Source: Anaeromyxobacter sp.
Lineage (GTDB): Bacteria > Myxococcota > Myxococcia > Myxococcales > Anaeromyxobacteraceae
Length of the DNA stretch: 64,000 nt
Assembly: GCA_016718565.1 (NCBI GenBank)
Contig: JADKCZ010000003.1
Coordinates: 124,001 to 188,000 of the forward strand
Reading direction: 5' to 3'
A model generated the notes under the pieces. The model did not search any database. It was not told where the DNA came from and was given only the letters and a program-made list of their open reading frames with translations. Shown piece after piece: positions 44,022-53,053 of the stretch. The translations under genes and the position numbers were made by a program. The stretch's first letter is position 1. Every line of letters begins with the position of its first letter.

Positions 44022-45827
44022 TCAGCGCCCGGCCGACAGCTGGGCCAGCATGACGCGCGCGTTGTCCCGGTAGGCCGGGTTCTGCGGCTCGAGGGCGATG
44101 GCCCGGCCCATCAGGTCCACGGCCTGGGCGCGCCGCGACGCCGCCCACTCGTGGATGGCCAGGTTGGACCAGCTCTCGGCGTAGCTCGGGCAGAGCTCGG
44201 CGGCGGTGACGAAGGCGTCCAGCGCCGCCGACGCGTCGCCGCCGGCGAAGGTGGCCTCCCCCACCAGGTTGAGGCGGCGGGCCACCGCCGCCAGCCAGGC
44301 GTGGCGCGGCCCGAGCGGCATGCCGGGCACGCGCAGCTCGAGCCGGTGGCCCAGCACCCGGACGTCCGGCCGGTCGGTGGTCAGCTGCTGGCCGGCCAGG
44401 ACCGCCGCCGCGCCCGCCGGGTCGCGGCGCACCGCCTCGGTCCGGTAGACCGCGCCGTGGCGCGGCGCGCCCGGCGTGGTGCCCTGGGCGCGGTGGCCCA
44501 CCACCTGGCAGGCCTCGCCGGCCGCCAGGAAGGCCTTGAGCGGCCGCTCCAGCTTCTCCGGGTGCCAGCAGGTCCCCGGGGCCAAGAGCGCCAGGTAGGC
44601 GCCGCGGGCTTCCCCGGCGGCGCGCGCCAGCGCCTCGGCCCCGGCGCCGCACCCCTCCAGCACCACGCCCTGCTCCCCCTCCAGGCGGGTCCGCACCGCC
44701 GCCGGCAGCTCGTCGCGCCCGCCGGCCAGGGCGAAGACCCGCTCGTGGACCGGGTAGGTCTGCCAGGCCAGGCTGCGCAGCGAGGCGTCCAGCTGCTCGT
44801 CGGAGGTGCCGGCGTCGAGGGGCACCACCACCGAGATCAGCGGCAGGTGCTGGTAGCGCTCCTCGCCCAGGTGCTTGTCCAGGTGGGTGGTGAGGTCGTC
44901 CAGGCTGGCGTGGGCGAAGCAGGTCTTGCACTCCGGGAAGAAGCGCTCCTTCCGCAGGGCGCGGTAGCGCTCGCCGTTCCAGACCGCGTCGAAGCCGAGC
45001 TGGTGGACGTTGCCCATCTTCTGGTTCCCGGCGAAGCAGCAGGCGCCCACCTCGCCGTCCACCCCCACGAAGGTCTCGGTGTACGGCGAGGTGCAGCCGG
45101 CGCCGGGCGCGGGCGGCTGGTGCGTGCCGTCGAAGCGCCGGCTCCCCACGCCCACGCCGAGCCGGGCCCCCTCGCGCCGGGCCTCGTCGATGGCGGCGTT
45201 GGCGCGGACCTTGTCGAACCACAGGCTGCGGGTCACCAGCTCGGGCTTGGTGATGATGAGCGAGGTCAGGCTCACGGTGGTGACGCCCAGGCGCGCCGCC
45301 AGCCGCACGAACTCCGGGAACTCGTCGATGTTGCCGAGGTGCGCCACGAAGCTGAGGATGACCTTGGAGCCGGGGATGTGCCGGAGCGCCCGCTCGACGT
45401 TGCCGAGGACGTGGTCCCACCGGCCGTGCACCATGTCGCGCTCGTAGGTGGCCCGGGTGGCGGCGTTGAGCGAGAAGACGACGTGGTGGAGGTTCCTGGA
45501 CAGCAGCTCGGCGTGGGCCTCGGTGAAGTGCGAGCCGTTGGTGGTGACGCTGATGCAGTCCCGCGGGTTGACCTCGGTGATGAAGCGGATGGCGTCGGCG
45601 ATGCGCGGGTACATGAACGGCTCGCCCCAGCCGGTGATGTCCACCATGGTGGCGTCGCGGATGGCGGGCCTGAGCTGCTCCAGCCGCTCGAAGGGGAGGT
45701 CGGTGTAGGTCGAGTTGTGCTGGCGCGGGCAGAAGAAGCAGGCGTAGTTGCACTTCAGGCTGAAGAAGATGGCCAGCGTGGCCGGGCGCGGCGTGGTGGC
45801 CTGCTCGGCGTGAATGGCGAGTCCCAT
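44022..45827 (-). CDS. Radical SAM/SPASM-type enzyme fused to GT2-like and TPR domains
   Basis: 601 residues. Cys26/Cys30/Cys33 in CNYACFFC form the radical SAM CxxxCxxC site, followed by GWGEPFMYP and SVTTNGSHFT. Further Cys residues at about 235-310 (GCTSPYTETF, GACCFAGNQ, CKTCFAH) fit a SPASM/twitch region. Residues ~328-500 resemble a GT2 domain (LISVVVPLDAGTSDEQLDASLRSLAWQTYP), but the metal site reads LLAPGTCWHPEKL, so it is likely inactive or ligand-binding. The last ~80 residues are TPR-like (AELCPSYAESWSNLAIHEWA). I know of no characterized enzyme with this order. Last gene of the - strand glycan operon. Confidence 0.8.
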   Translation of the reverse strand: MGLAIHAEQATTPRPATLAIFFSLKCNYACFFCPRQHNSTYTDLPFERLEQLRPAIRDATMVDITGWGEPFMYPRIADAIRFITEVNPRDCISVTTNGSHFTEAHAELLSRNLHHVVFSLNAATRATYERDMVHGRWDHVLGNVERALRHIPGSKVILSFVAHLGNIDEFPEFVRLAARLGVTTVSLTSLIITKPELVTRSLWFDKVRANAAIDEARREGARLGVGVGSRRFDGTHQPPAPGAGCTSPYTETFVGVDGEVGACCFAGNQKMGNVHQLGFDAVWNGERYRALRKERFFPECKTCFAHASLDDLTTHLDKHLGEERYQHLPLISVVVPLDAGTSDEQLDASLRSLAWQTYPVHERVFALAGGRDELPAAVRTRLEGEQGVVLEGCGAGAEALARAAGEARGAYLALLAPGTCWHPEKLERPLKAFLAAGEACQVVGHRAQGTTPGAPRHGAVYRTEAVRRDPAGAAAVLAGQQLTTDRPDVRVLGHRLELRVPGMPLGPRHAWLAAVARRLNLVGEATFAGGDASAALDAFVTAAELCPSYAESWSNLAIHEWAASRRAQAVDLMGRAIALEPQNPAYRDNARVMLAQLSAGR

Positions 45828-45837
45828 GGGTGCTCCC

Positions 45838-47439
45838 TCAGCGCGCCGTGGCGCGGACGACGTCCTCGAAGACCTGCTCGCAGCGGCGCACCATGCGCTC
45901 CGGGCTGCCCATGGTCTGGCGCACGTGGGCCTGGCAGCGCGCCCCCAGCTCGGCGCGGTGCTCGGCGTCGTCCACCAGCCGCAGCACCACCTCCAGCCAG
46001 CGCGCCGGGTCGCCCCGGGGCACCACCAGCTCGGGCGGCAGGAACTCCTGGGCGGGCCGCCAGTCGGTCTGGTCGAAGGCGTGGCCGTAGTCGTTCTCGA
46101 CGGCCACCACCGGCCGGCCCAGCGCCATGGCGTCCACCAGCACCAGGCCGCCGCCCGAGGGGTAGGTGTCGAGCACCACGTCGGCCTGCCCGAAGACCTC
46201 CAGGTAGCGCTCGCGCCAGGGGGCGAAGTGGATCCGCTCCTGGAGCGGCGCCAGCAGCGGCGCCAGGGCGGGGAGCTGGGCGCGGTCGGCCCCCAGGCAC
46301 AGGACGTGCGCCCCGGGCCGGAGGCGCAGCACCTCCAGGATGGGGGCCCAGTGGGCCGGGTCGAGGTGCTTGGTGTGCCGCCCCGCCGCGGCCAGCACCA
46401 CCGCGTCCTCGGGGATGCCGAGCGCCTCGCGGGCCACCAGCTGGACCTGGCCGGGCTCCGGCAGGTCCGCCTCCAGCGGCACGTGGGTGCAGGAGATGGG
46501 CGAGTCCATCAGCGGGTGCAGGGTCCAGGCGATGCCCCAGTCGAGCCCGGGCGCGGCGAACTGGGGGGGCGGGCCGGACACCAGCCCCACCGCGGCCGGC
46601 GCGGGCCTGAGCTCGAGCAGGAAGTCGTGGGCGAAGTCGGCCAGCGCGGCGTTCATCACCAGCACGTCCGGGGCGAAGTCGCGGATGGCCTCGGCCAGCC
46701 AGAGCATCCGGTCGGCCGCGCCGCCCTCCAGGTCGGGGGCCACCCGCACCAGGCACCCCTGCGCCTCCAGGAAGGCCACGTGCCCGGCCCCCTGGGGCGA
46801 CTGGTCCACCTGGACCACCGACTCGGGCACGAAGAAGGCCAGGTCCCACCTGGTCCGATCGCGGTGCTGGGCGAAGAGCCGGCTCAGCCGGACGATCACC
46901 GAGTTGAACTGGGTGGCGCCGAAGATCAGGTGGGCGGCGCGCAGCCTTCGCCCCTCGAGCGGGGCGCTCCGGAGCGGCCGGCGCAGCGGGACCGCCAGCC
47001 GGCGCACCGCCCCCAGGATCTCCTGGTCGAAGAGGTAGCGGTCCTGGCCGCGCCCCACCGCGTCGACGTAGTGCCAGGCGTTGAAGTCCTCCAGGGCCCG
47101 CGAGACGTCGCCCGCCTCGGCGGCCCTGAGCCCCACCCGGCGGTGGGCGGCGCGCACGGTCTCGAGGTCGCCCAGCGCCTGGTGGATGCGCAGCAGGTGC
47201 GGCAGGACGCGGCGGGAGCCGCCGGACAGCTCGAAGGCCCGGCGCACCAGCGGGGCGGCCTCCGCCAGGCGGCGCGAGGAGGCCAGGGCCAGGGCCAGGG
47301 CCAGCGCGGCGTCGGCCCGCTCCTCCAGCCGGGGGGCGCCGAGCAGCCGGGCCAGGGTGGCCCCCTCCAGCCGCTCGCCGCGGCGGATGCGCTCCACCGC
47401 CTCCTCCAGCGCGTCGATCAGGCCTGTGGTGGCGTCCAT
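45838..47439 (-). CDS. TPR-containing glycosyltransferase, OGT/GT41-like
   Basis: 533 residues. The N-terminal ~150 residues are helical repeats (ALALALALASSRRLAEAAPLVRRAF, LLRIHQALGDLETVRAAHR). The C-terminal GT-B part shows LVMNAALADFAHDF, FAAAGRHTKHLDPAHW (as VLAAAGRHTKHLDP), HVLCLGADRAQLPALAP, and DVVLDTYPSGGGLVLVDAMALGRPVVAV, the UDP-sugar-site pattern of SPINDLY/O-GlcNAc-transferase-like enzymes. It may glycosylate a protein or glycan. One base separates it from the wbqC-like gene; the rSAM fusion follows after 10 bp. Confidence 0.8.
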   Translation of the reverse strand: MDATTGLIDALEEAVERIRRGERLEGATLARLLGAPRLEERADAALALALALASSRRLAEAAPLVRRAFELSGGSRRVLPHLLRIHQALGDLETVRAAHRRVGLRAAEAGDVSRALEDFNAWHYVDAVGRGQDRYLFDQEILGAVRRLAVPLRRPLRSAPLEGRRLRAAHLIFGATQFNSVIVRLSRLFAQHRDRTRWDLAFFVPESVVQVDQSPQGAGHVAFLEAQGCLVRVAPDLEGGAADRMLWLAEAIRDFAPDVLVMNAALADFAHDFLLELRPAPAAVGLVSGPPPQFAAPGLDWGIAWTLHPLMDSPISCTHVPLEADLPEPGQVQLVAREALGIPEDAVVLAAAGRHTKHLDPAHWAPILEVLRLRPGAHVLCLGADRAQLPALAPLLAPLQERIHFAPWRERYLEVFGQADVVLDTYPSGGGLVLVDAMALGRPVVAVENDYGHAFDQTDWRPAQEFLPPELVVPRGDPARWLEVVLRLVDDAEHRAELGARCQAHVRQTMGSPERMVRRCEQVFEDVVRATAR

Positions 47440-47440
47440 G

Positions 47441-48142
47441 TCAGGGCACCTGCTCGTTGGGGGAGCGGCTCTGGAGGTGGGCCGCGGCCTCGGGGCCCAG
47501 GTTGAAGAGCAGGTCGAGCACCGTCACCGCCCCCTCGAAGGCGCCGAAGGGCTGCGGGTACTCGCCGTAGTCGTAGGTCTTGTACTCGAGCGCCACCCCG
47601 GCCTGGCGGAACCGCTCCGGCTCCAGGTAGCCGCGCGCCGCCGGCCCGCTCAGGTAGGTGGTGCCCCCCACCTTCCCGAGGAGCTGGATGAGCCGCTCGG
47701 TCTTGGCCCCGCTCAGGCCGAGGGTGCGCGAGTGGACCGTGGGGGTGGTGATGCCCAGCTCGCCCATGAGCCAGCGGATCAGGGCGATGTTGAGCTCGGA
47801 GATGCTGGCGTGCGGCCGCCGCAGCAGCGCCGCCAGCGGCTCGCGGTAGCGCGCCAGGTAGGGCGTGGTCCGGTAGTGGGCGTCGAGCAGGTTGAGGTGA
47901 TCGCGGGCCCAGTCGCGGGAGCTCTCGAGCGGGGTCTCGTCGATGCGCTGCTCGACCTGCCGGTAGTGCACCGGCACGGTCAGCCAGCGCGGCCCCTGCG
48001 GGGTCTTGATGCGGTTGCGGTTGCGCCAGTCGTTCTTGGTGTACTGCAGGTCGTCGTGGAACACGAAGAGGTCGACCTGGCGGATGAAGTCGAAGTACCC
48101 CCGCCAGGGGAGGTAGTTGGACTGGATGACCCCCACCCTCAC
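47441..48142 (-). CDS. WbqC-family protein
   Basis: 233 residues. MRVGVIQSNYLPWRGYFDFI, FHDDLQYTKNDWRNRNRIKTPQG and YLSGPAARGYLEPERF are the conserved blocks of the WbqC family, found in O-antigen and capsule clusters and proposed to attach amino acids such as glycine to sugars. The start is a GTG at 48142 overlapping the upstream stop (GTGA). Acceptor and donor are unknown here, but nearby aminotransferases would supply an amino-sugar acceptor. Confidence 0.88.
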   Translation of the reverse strand: MRVGVIQSNYLPWRGYFDFIRQVDLFVFHDDLQYTKNDWRNRNRIKTPQGPRWLTVPVHYRQVEQRIDETPLESSRDWARDHLNLLDAHYRTTPYLARYREPLAALLRRPHASISELNIALIRWLMGELGITTPTVHSRTLGLSGAKTERLIQLLGKVGGTTYLSGPAARGYLEPERFRQAGVALEYKTYDYGEYPQPFGAFEGAVTVLDLLFNLGPEAAAHLQSRSPNEQVP

Positions 48143-48957
48143 CAGTCGACCTCGATGTAGCCGGTGGGGTTGCTGTGCCAGGTGAACTTGTGGAAGCGGG
48201 GCCGCCGGCCGAAGCGCGCCGCGAAGTACTCGTCCACCGCCTTGGTCTCGCCGCCGAAGGTGTCCACCGCGTACTCGTCGCAGACGATGACCCCGCCCGG
48301 CGCCATCAGCGGCACCAGCTGCTCCAGGGCGCAGCGGGTCGGCTCGTAGAGGTCGAGGTCCAGGTTGAGCAGCGCGATGCGCAGGCCGTGCCCCTTCTGG
48401 CGCACGAACTCCGGGATGGTCTGGACCGCGTCCCCCTTGACGAGCTCGACCCGCTCGACGTGGCGCAGGTGCCGGTCGTGGTTCATGGCCTCGCGGGCCA
48501 GGGCCAGGTCCTGCTCCACCGAGGCGCCGCCGAAGTAGCCGCCGGGGCGGACGTCGTTGCGGGCGTCGACCGGGCCGTCGGCCGGGCTCAGGGACGGGAA
48601 GCCCTCGAAGGTGTCGAAGCCGTAGACCACCTTGCGGGCGTCGGTGGGGCAGAAGATCTCGCAGAGCTTGGCCCAGGTGAAGGTCGAGGCGCCGCGGAAG
48701 ACCCCCAGGTCCACGATGACGCCGGGGACGTCGGCCACCCGCTTGAAGATCTCGTAGTGGGCCAGGAAGCGCGCCAGGTTGAAGCGCGGCGTGAAGACCG
48801 GGAAGGACCGGAACATCTCGAAGGTCGAGAGCCCGGTGCCGGCGAAGAGCCGCTCCAGGGCCTCCCGCTGCAGCCGCTCCGGCTCGTGGCGCTGCGACAT
48901 GTCGCTCATGGAGCCCCCGGCGGCGCCGGGCCCGCCCTCCGTGCCCACGCCGCTCAT
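48139..48957 (-). CDS. TylF/MycF-type O-methyltransferase
   Basis: 272 residues. PGVIVDLGVFRGASTFTWAKL is the SAM site, with VYGFDTFEGFPSLS, LLNLDLDLYEPT and VIVCDEYAVDTFGGETKAVDEYF (split in the fold). These match the metal-dependent TylF/MycF macrocin O-methyltransferase family, which methylates sugar hydroxyls. The ATG at 48957 overlaps the upstream stop; an ATG at 48909 (MSDMSQRHEP) is a possible alternative. Predicted to O-methylate a glycan sugar. Confidence 0.85.
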   Translation of the reverse strand: MSGVGTEGGPGAAGGSMSDMSQRHEPERLQREALERLFAGTGLSTFEMFRSFPVFTPRFNLARFLAHYEIFKRVADVPGVIVDLGVFRGASTFTWAKLCEIFCPTDARKVVYGFDTFEGFPSLSPADGPVDARNDVRPGGYFGGASVEQDLALAREAMNHDRHLRHVERVELVKGDAVQTIPEFVRQKGHGLRIALLNLDLDLYEPTRCALEQLVPLMAPGGVIVCDEYAVDTFGGETKAVDEYFAARFGRRPRFHKFTWHSNPTGYIEVDW

Positions 48958-49739
48958 CGCCCCGCCTCCTTCTTGCGCGCCACGAAGAGCTTGCGGGTCA
49001 GCTGCTGGCAGCACTCGTAGGCCGGGTTGGCGAGCACCAGCTCGGAGATGGCCCGGTCGACGCCCTGGTAGACCGTGAAGGCGTCGTCGAAGCAGATCCA
49101 GCCGCCCGGCACCAGCCGCGCGTCGATGCGGCGGATGTCGCTGCAGACCGCCTCGTAGCCGTGGTCGCCGTCCAGGAAGGCCAGGCGGCAGGTGAGCCCC
49201 GGCCCGGCCGCTGCCAGCATGGCCTCCAGGTCGCCCTTGAACGGCCGGATGACGTCCTGCATCCCGCGCGCCGCCACCGTCTCCTGGAAGCAGTCGAAGA
49301 CCCGCTCGTAGCGCTCGTAGATGCGGCCGGTCTGGGTCTCGTAGGCCTCCTTCCAGACCGTCTGCTCCTCGTAGCCGCCGTAGCGCTTGCCGTCGATGAC
49401 CACCTGGAAGGAGTAGGTGCCGTCGGCGTTCTGCCGCCAGTCGGTCTTCTCCGGGAAGAGGTCGACGCAGATCACCTTGGAGCGGCCCCCCAGGCGGGCG
49501 GCCCGGGCCAGCACCACCGCCGAGCGGCCGCACCAGGAGCCCACCTCGATGATGTCGCCCTCCAGCCCGGTGGTGGCCATGGTGAGGGTGAAGAGCGCGG
49601 TGAGCTGGTCGATGGGCGTCCAGCCCGGCACGTCGCGGACCAGCTCCTCCAGCTGGGCGATGATGGGGCGCGTCACGGCGCCGGGCGGCGGTGGCGCGGG
49701 CGGCGCGGTGGTGGCGGCGGTGGTGGCGGCAGTGGTCAT
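48954..49739 (-). CDS. Class-I SAM methyltransferase (Methyltransf_24)
   Basis: 261 residues. A Thr/Ala/Pro-rich N terminus is followed by DIIEVGSWCGRSAVVLARAA (about 62-81), VICVDLFPEKTDW, CRLAFLDGDHGYEAVCSDI and GGWICFDDAFTVYQGVD, the Methyltransf_24 order with an acidic metal or substrate pair. The target is probably a sugar or polyketide-like hydroxyl; not resolved. It lies 16 bp after the DegT gene and overlaps the TylF-like gene by 4 bp. Confidence 0.82.
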   Translation of the reverse strand: MTTAATTAATTAPPAPPPPGAVTRPIIAQLEELVRDVPGWTPIDQLTALFTLTMATTGLEGDIIEVGSWCGRSAVVLARAARLGGRSKVICVDLFPEKTDWRQNADGTYSFQVVIDGKRYGGYEEQTVWKEAYETQTGRIYERYERVFDCFQETVAARGMQDVIRPFKGDLEAMLAAAGPGLTCRLAFLDGDHGYEAVCSDIRRIDARLVPGGWICFDDAFTVYQGVDRAISELVLANPAYECCQQLTRKLFVARKKEAGR

Positions 49740-49755
49740 GGGGATCCGTCGGGGG

Positions 49756-50796
49756 TCAGGAGGCGAGGACGGCGGCGGCCGCCTCGACGCAGCGGTCTTC
49801 CTCGGCCGGCGTCAGGGCGGGGTGGATGGGGAGCGACACGGTGGAGGCGAAGTGGGCCACGGCCACCGGGAAGAGCCGGTCGTCGAGCCCCATGGCGCGG
49901 TGGAGGAGCAGGTCGACGCCGCGGCGCACCTGGACGCCGCGGGCCAGGAAGGCGGCCTGGCAGCCCTCCAGCCCACCGGCCGGCGCCACCGGGAAGCGGA
50001 AGAACATGCTGCGGGCCATGGCCGGGCGGCGCAGGCAGGCCGGAGCCGCCACCTCGAGGGCCGCGGCGTAGCGCGCGGCCAGGCGCCGCCGCCGCTCCAG
50101 CCCCTCGGGGTAGCGGTCCAGCTGGGAGAGGGCCAGGGCGGCCGCCAGGTCGGAGAGCGGCGCCGGCACGCGGGCGCAGGGCGCCTCCCGCGACCCGTCG
50201 CGCAGCCGCCGCAGCACCTCGGCCAGGGCGGGGTCGCGGGCCGCGGCCAGGCCACCCTCCCCGGCCGTCAGGCACTTGGTGGGGTGAAGGGAGAGCACGG
50301 CCACGTCGGCCTCCAGCGGCCGGGACCCCGCCGCGCCCAGCGCCTGGGCGCAGTCCTCGATGATCGGGACCCCGAGGGCGCGGAAGGCGCCCACCTCGGC
50401 GAAGACGCCGTACTGGTGCGGCACGATGACGGCGCGGGTGCGCGGCCCGAGGTGCCGGGCGGCGTCGGCGGCGCGGACCACCCAGTCGTCGCCCACGTCG
50501 CACAGCACCGGCGTCGCGCCGCAGGACAGCACCGCCTCCAGCACCGAGACGCAGACGTAGGTCGGCAGGATCACCTCGTGCCCCGGCCCCACCCCCAGGC
50601 CGCGCAGCGCCAGCACGAGCGCCGCGGTGGCGCTGCCCACGGCCACCGCCTCGGCCGCGCCCACCCACCCGGCCAGCCGCTGCTCCAGCCGGCGCGCCAG
50701 CGCGCCCTGCCCCAGCATGCGGCCCTCCAGCACGGCGGCCACCGCCGCCTGGTCGGCCGGGGTGATCCAGGGGCGGGAGTGCAGGACGGGCACCAT
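49756..50796 (-). CDS. DegT/DnrJ/EryC1 aminotransferase (1)
   Basis: 346 residues. PLP-dependent sugar-aminotransferase features: GSATAALVLALRGLGVGPGHEVILP, VIEDCAQALGA (as PIIEDCAQALGA), and the PLP lysine in SLHPTKCLTAGEGG. It would transfer an amino group from glutamate to a nucleotide-linked keto sugar. The ATG at 50796 overlaps the radical SAM stop (TGATG), so the two are translationally coupled. The sequence is clearly different from the second DegT protein in the operon. Confidence 0.85.
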   Translation of the reverse strand: MVPVLHSRPWITPADQAAVAAVLEGRMLGQGALARRLEQRLAGWVGAAEAVAVGSATAALVLALRGLGVGPGHEVILPTYVCVSVLEAVLSCGATPVLCDVGDDWVVRAADAARHLGPRTRAVIVPHQYGVFAEVGAFRALGVPIIEDCAQALGAAGSRPLEADVAVLSLHPTKCLTAGEGGLAAARDPALAEVLRRLRDGSREAPCARVPAPLSDLAAALALSQLDRYPEGLERRRRLAARYAAALEVAAPACLRRPAMARSMFFRFPVAPAGGLEGCQAAFLARGVQVRRGVDLLLHRAMGLDDRLFPVAVAHFASTVSLPIHPALTPAEEDRCVEAAAAVLAS

Positions 50797-51788
50797 CAGG
50801 CCCCCTTGAGCTCCTGGATGAGGTCGGCGTAGCCGCGCCCCTCCTCGGGCCAGCGGGTCTGCGCCCAGTCCGGGCACTGGCCGCAGAAGGCGTGAGACCG
50901 GTAGTCGCCGCCCAGGTGGGCCTGGCGCAGCCGGTCGTAGAAGGCGCCCCGCCAGGTCTCGGCGATGGTGGTGGTGCGGTAGTCGGCCACCGACGACCCG
51001 TGCGACCAGTCGGCCGGACAGAAGGCCAGGAAGCCGCGCGGGTTGAGCACCAGCCGCTCCCACGGGTAGACGCAGGCCCTGCGGGGCTGGCCCGCCTGGG
51101 CGGTCCGCAGCGCCGCGGCCACCGAGCCGACCGCGCCGGCGGCCGAGTGGAGCCGCCGCACCACCACCCGCTCCACCCCCTGGTCGGTCCAGTAGCGCTG
51201 GAAGTCGGCCGCCTCGGCGGCGTTCTCGGGCTGCTCGATGAAGCTGACCACCACCTTGGTGGCCGCGCGCGACTGGCGGATCCAGTCGAGCAGCCGGAGC
51301 ACGTTGCGGCGGGTCACCTCCAGGTCCCCGTTCACCCGGATCTTCGCGTAGGTCTCCGGGCGGAAGGCGTCGATGCTGATGTCGATCATGTGGACGCCGG
51401 ACTCGAGGAGCCGCTGCGTCCGCTGCTCGTTCATGATGGTGCCGTTGGTGGTGAGCGTGACGTAGACCCCGGAGGTCCGCGCCGCGTACTCGATCATCTC
51501 GTAGCCGCCCGGGTGGACCAGCGGCTCGCCCTCGCTGGAGTAGCGGATGTACTGGGTGTGCCCCCGGCCGTGGGTCCGGACCTCGTCCACCGCCTTGGCG
51601 TTCAGCTCCGCGCCCAGCTGGGCCCCGCTGTAGTGCTCCGACTTCTTGAAGGCCGGGTGCGGGCAGTGGGTGCAGGCCAGGTTGCAGATCTCGGTGACGT
51701 CGATGATCACCTGCGACGGGAAGACCGCCGAGAGGCGTCCCCCGAAGCCGTGGGCCGGGGCGGCCGGCGCCTCGGTCGCGGCGCTCAC
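50796..51788 (-). CDS. Radical SAM/SPASM enzyme in glycan operon
   Basis: 330 residues from a GTG at 51788. Cys35/Cys39/Cys42 in CNLACTHC bind the radical SAM cluster; YSSEGEPLVHPGGYEMI and TLTTNGTIM follow. C-terminal Cys residues (RRACVYPWERLVLNPRGFLAFCPADW, FCGQCPDW) form a SPASM-like auxiliary site. Such enzymes modify peptides or sugars by radical chemistry. Flanked on both sides by overlapping DegT aminotransferase genes, a role in forming an unusual amino sugar is plausible inference. Confidence 0.83.
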   Translation of the reverse strand: MSAATEAPAAPAHGFGGRLSAVFPSQVIIDVTEICNLACTHCPHPAFKKSEHYSGAQLGAELNAKAVDEVRTHGRGHTQYIRYSSEGEPLVHPGGYEMIEYAARTSGVYVTLTTNGTIMNEQRTQRLLESGVHMIDISIDAFRPETYAKIRVNGDLEVTRRNVLRLLDWIRQSRAATKVVVSFIEQPENAAEAADFQRYWTDQGVERVVVRRLHSAAGAVGSVAAALRTAQAGQPRRACVYPWERLVLNPRGFLAFCPADWSHGSSVADYRTTTIAETWRGAFYDRLRQAHLGGDYRSHAFCGQCPDWAQTRWPEEGRGYADLIQELKGA

Positions 51789-53053
51789 GGCGCCTCCAGG
51801 CGCAGCCCGGCCGACCGCGGCGCCGCCGCCGCCGGCCGCAGCGCGGCGCGGTACACCTCCGCGAACGCCGTCATGACGTCCTCGGCGTCGGCCAGGGTCA
51901 TGCTGGCGCTGATGGGCAGCGTCATCACCGAGGCGGCCAGCGCGTCGGTGACCGGCAGCTCCGGCGCCGCGTTGCCCTGCGTGTAGAGCGGCATGCGGTG
52001 CAGCGGCGCGTAGTGGATGCTGGCGCCGATGTTCCGCTCGCGCAGCGCCAGGATGAAGGTGTCGCGGTCCTGGCGCAGCTTCTGGACGGGCAGCACCACC
52101 GGGAAGAGGTGGCGGGCGTGGGCCGCCTCCCCCAGGCCGCGCTGGACCCGGATGTCCGGGTCGAGGTGGCGCAGCGCCTCGAGGTAGAGACCGGCGACGC
52201 CGCGGCGGGTGGCCGCGAACTCCGCCTGGCGCGCCAGCTGGACCCGCCCGATGGCGGCGTTCAGGTCCGTGAAGTTCATCTTGTAGCCCAGCTCCTCGAG
52301 CGCGAAGTAGAGCATGGCGCGCGGCTGGGTGAAGCGGTTCCAGGCGTTGTTGGGCAGCGCGTTCTGGCGCAGCGAGCGCAGCCGGTCGGCCACCGCCGGG
52401 TCGGCCAGCGCGATGGCCCCGCCCTCGCCGGTGGAGAGGTTCTTGTTGGCGTAGAAGCTGAAGCAGGTGAGGTGGCCCGAGCTGCCCACCGTGGCCCCGC
52501 CCTGGAAGCGCGAGCCGAAGGCGTGGGCCGCGTCCTCCACCACCGCCACGCCGGCCGGCACCGCCGCGCGGATGCCGGCGATGTCGGCGGCCAGCCCGCC
52601 GTAGTGGACCGGCAGCACCGCCCGGGTGCGCGGGCCGAGGCGGGCCCGCACCGTCTCGGGGGTGAGGCAGAGCGTCTCGGGATCCACGTCGGCGAAGACC
52701 GCGGTGGCGCCCAGGTAGAGGGCGGCGTTGGCGGTGGCGCACCAGGTCAGGCTGGGCACGATGACCGCGTCGCCCGGGCGGATGCCGCTGGCCAGCATGG
52801 CCAGGAAGAGCGCCGAGGTGCAGGAGTTGACCGTCACCACGTGGGGGGCGCCCAGGTAGGCCGCCAGCTCCGCCTCGAAGGCCAGGGTCTCCTTGCCCAT
52901 GCCGATCCAGCCGGTGCGCATGACCCGCGCCACCGCCTCGATCTCGCGGTCGGAGAAGTTGGGCTTGCCGAACGGCAGGTACTCCCGCTGCGGCCGCCCG
53001 GCGCCGGGCGCGGGGTCCTCGTGGCCCCTGGCCAGCTGCGTCGCCTCGCTCAT
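51785..53053 (-). CDS. DegT/DnrJ/EryC1 aminotransferase (2)
   Basis: 422 residues. MRTGWIGMGKETLAFEAELAAYLG, VNSCTSALFLAML, VEDAAHAFGS and the PLP lysine in FYANKNLSTGEGG mark a sugar aminotransferase of the ArnB/PseC-like type. Extra proline/alanine-rich ends flank the fold. It acts on a nucleotide keto-sugar with glutamate as donor. It overlaps the 2-epimerase stop and the radical SAM start by 4 bp each. Confidence 0.88.
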   Translation of the reverse strand: MSEATQLARGHEDPAPGAGRPQREYLPFGKPNFSDREIEAVARVMRTGWIGMGKETLAFEAELAAYLGAPHVVTVNSCTSALFLAMLASGIRPGDAVIVPSLTWCATANAALYLGATAVFADVDPETLCLTPETVRARLGPRTRAVLPVHYGGLAADIAGIRAAVPAGVAVVEDAAHAFGSRFQGGATVGSSGHLTCFSFYANKNLSTGEGGAIALADPAVADRLRSLRQNALPNNAWNRFTQPRAMLYFALEELGYKMNFTDLNAAIGRVQLARQAEFAATRRGVAGLYLEALRHLDPDIRVQRGLGEAAHARHLFPVVLPVQKLRQDRDTFILALRERNIGASIHYAPLHRMPLYTQGNAAPELPVTDALAASVMTLPISASMTLADAEDVMTAFAEVYRAALRPAAAAPRSAGLRLEAP

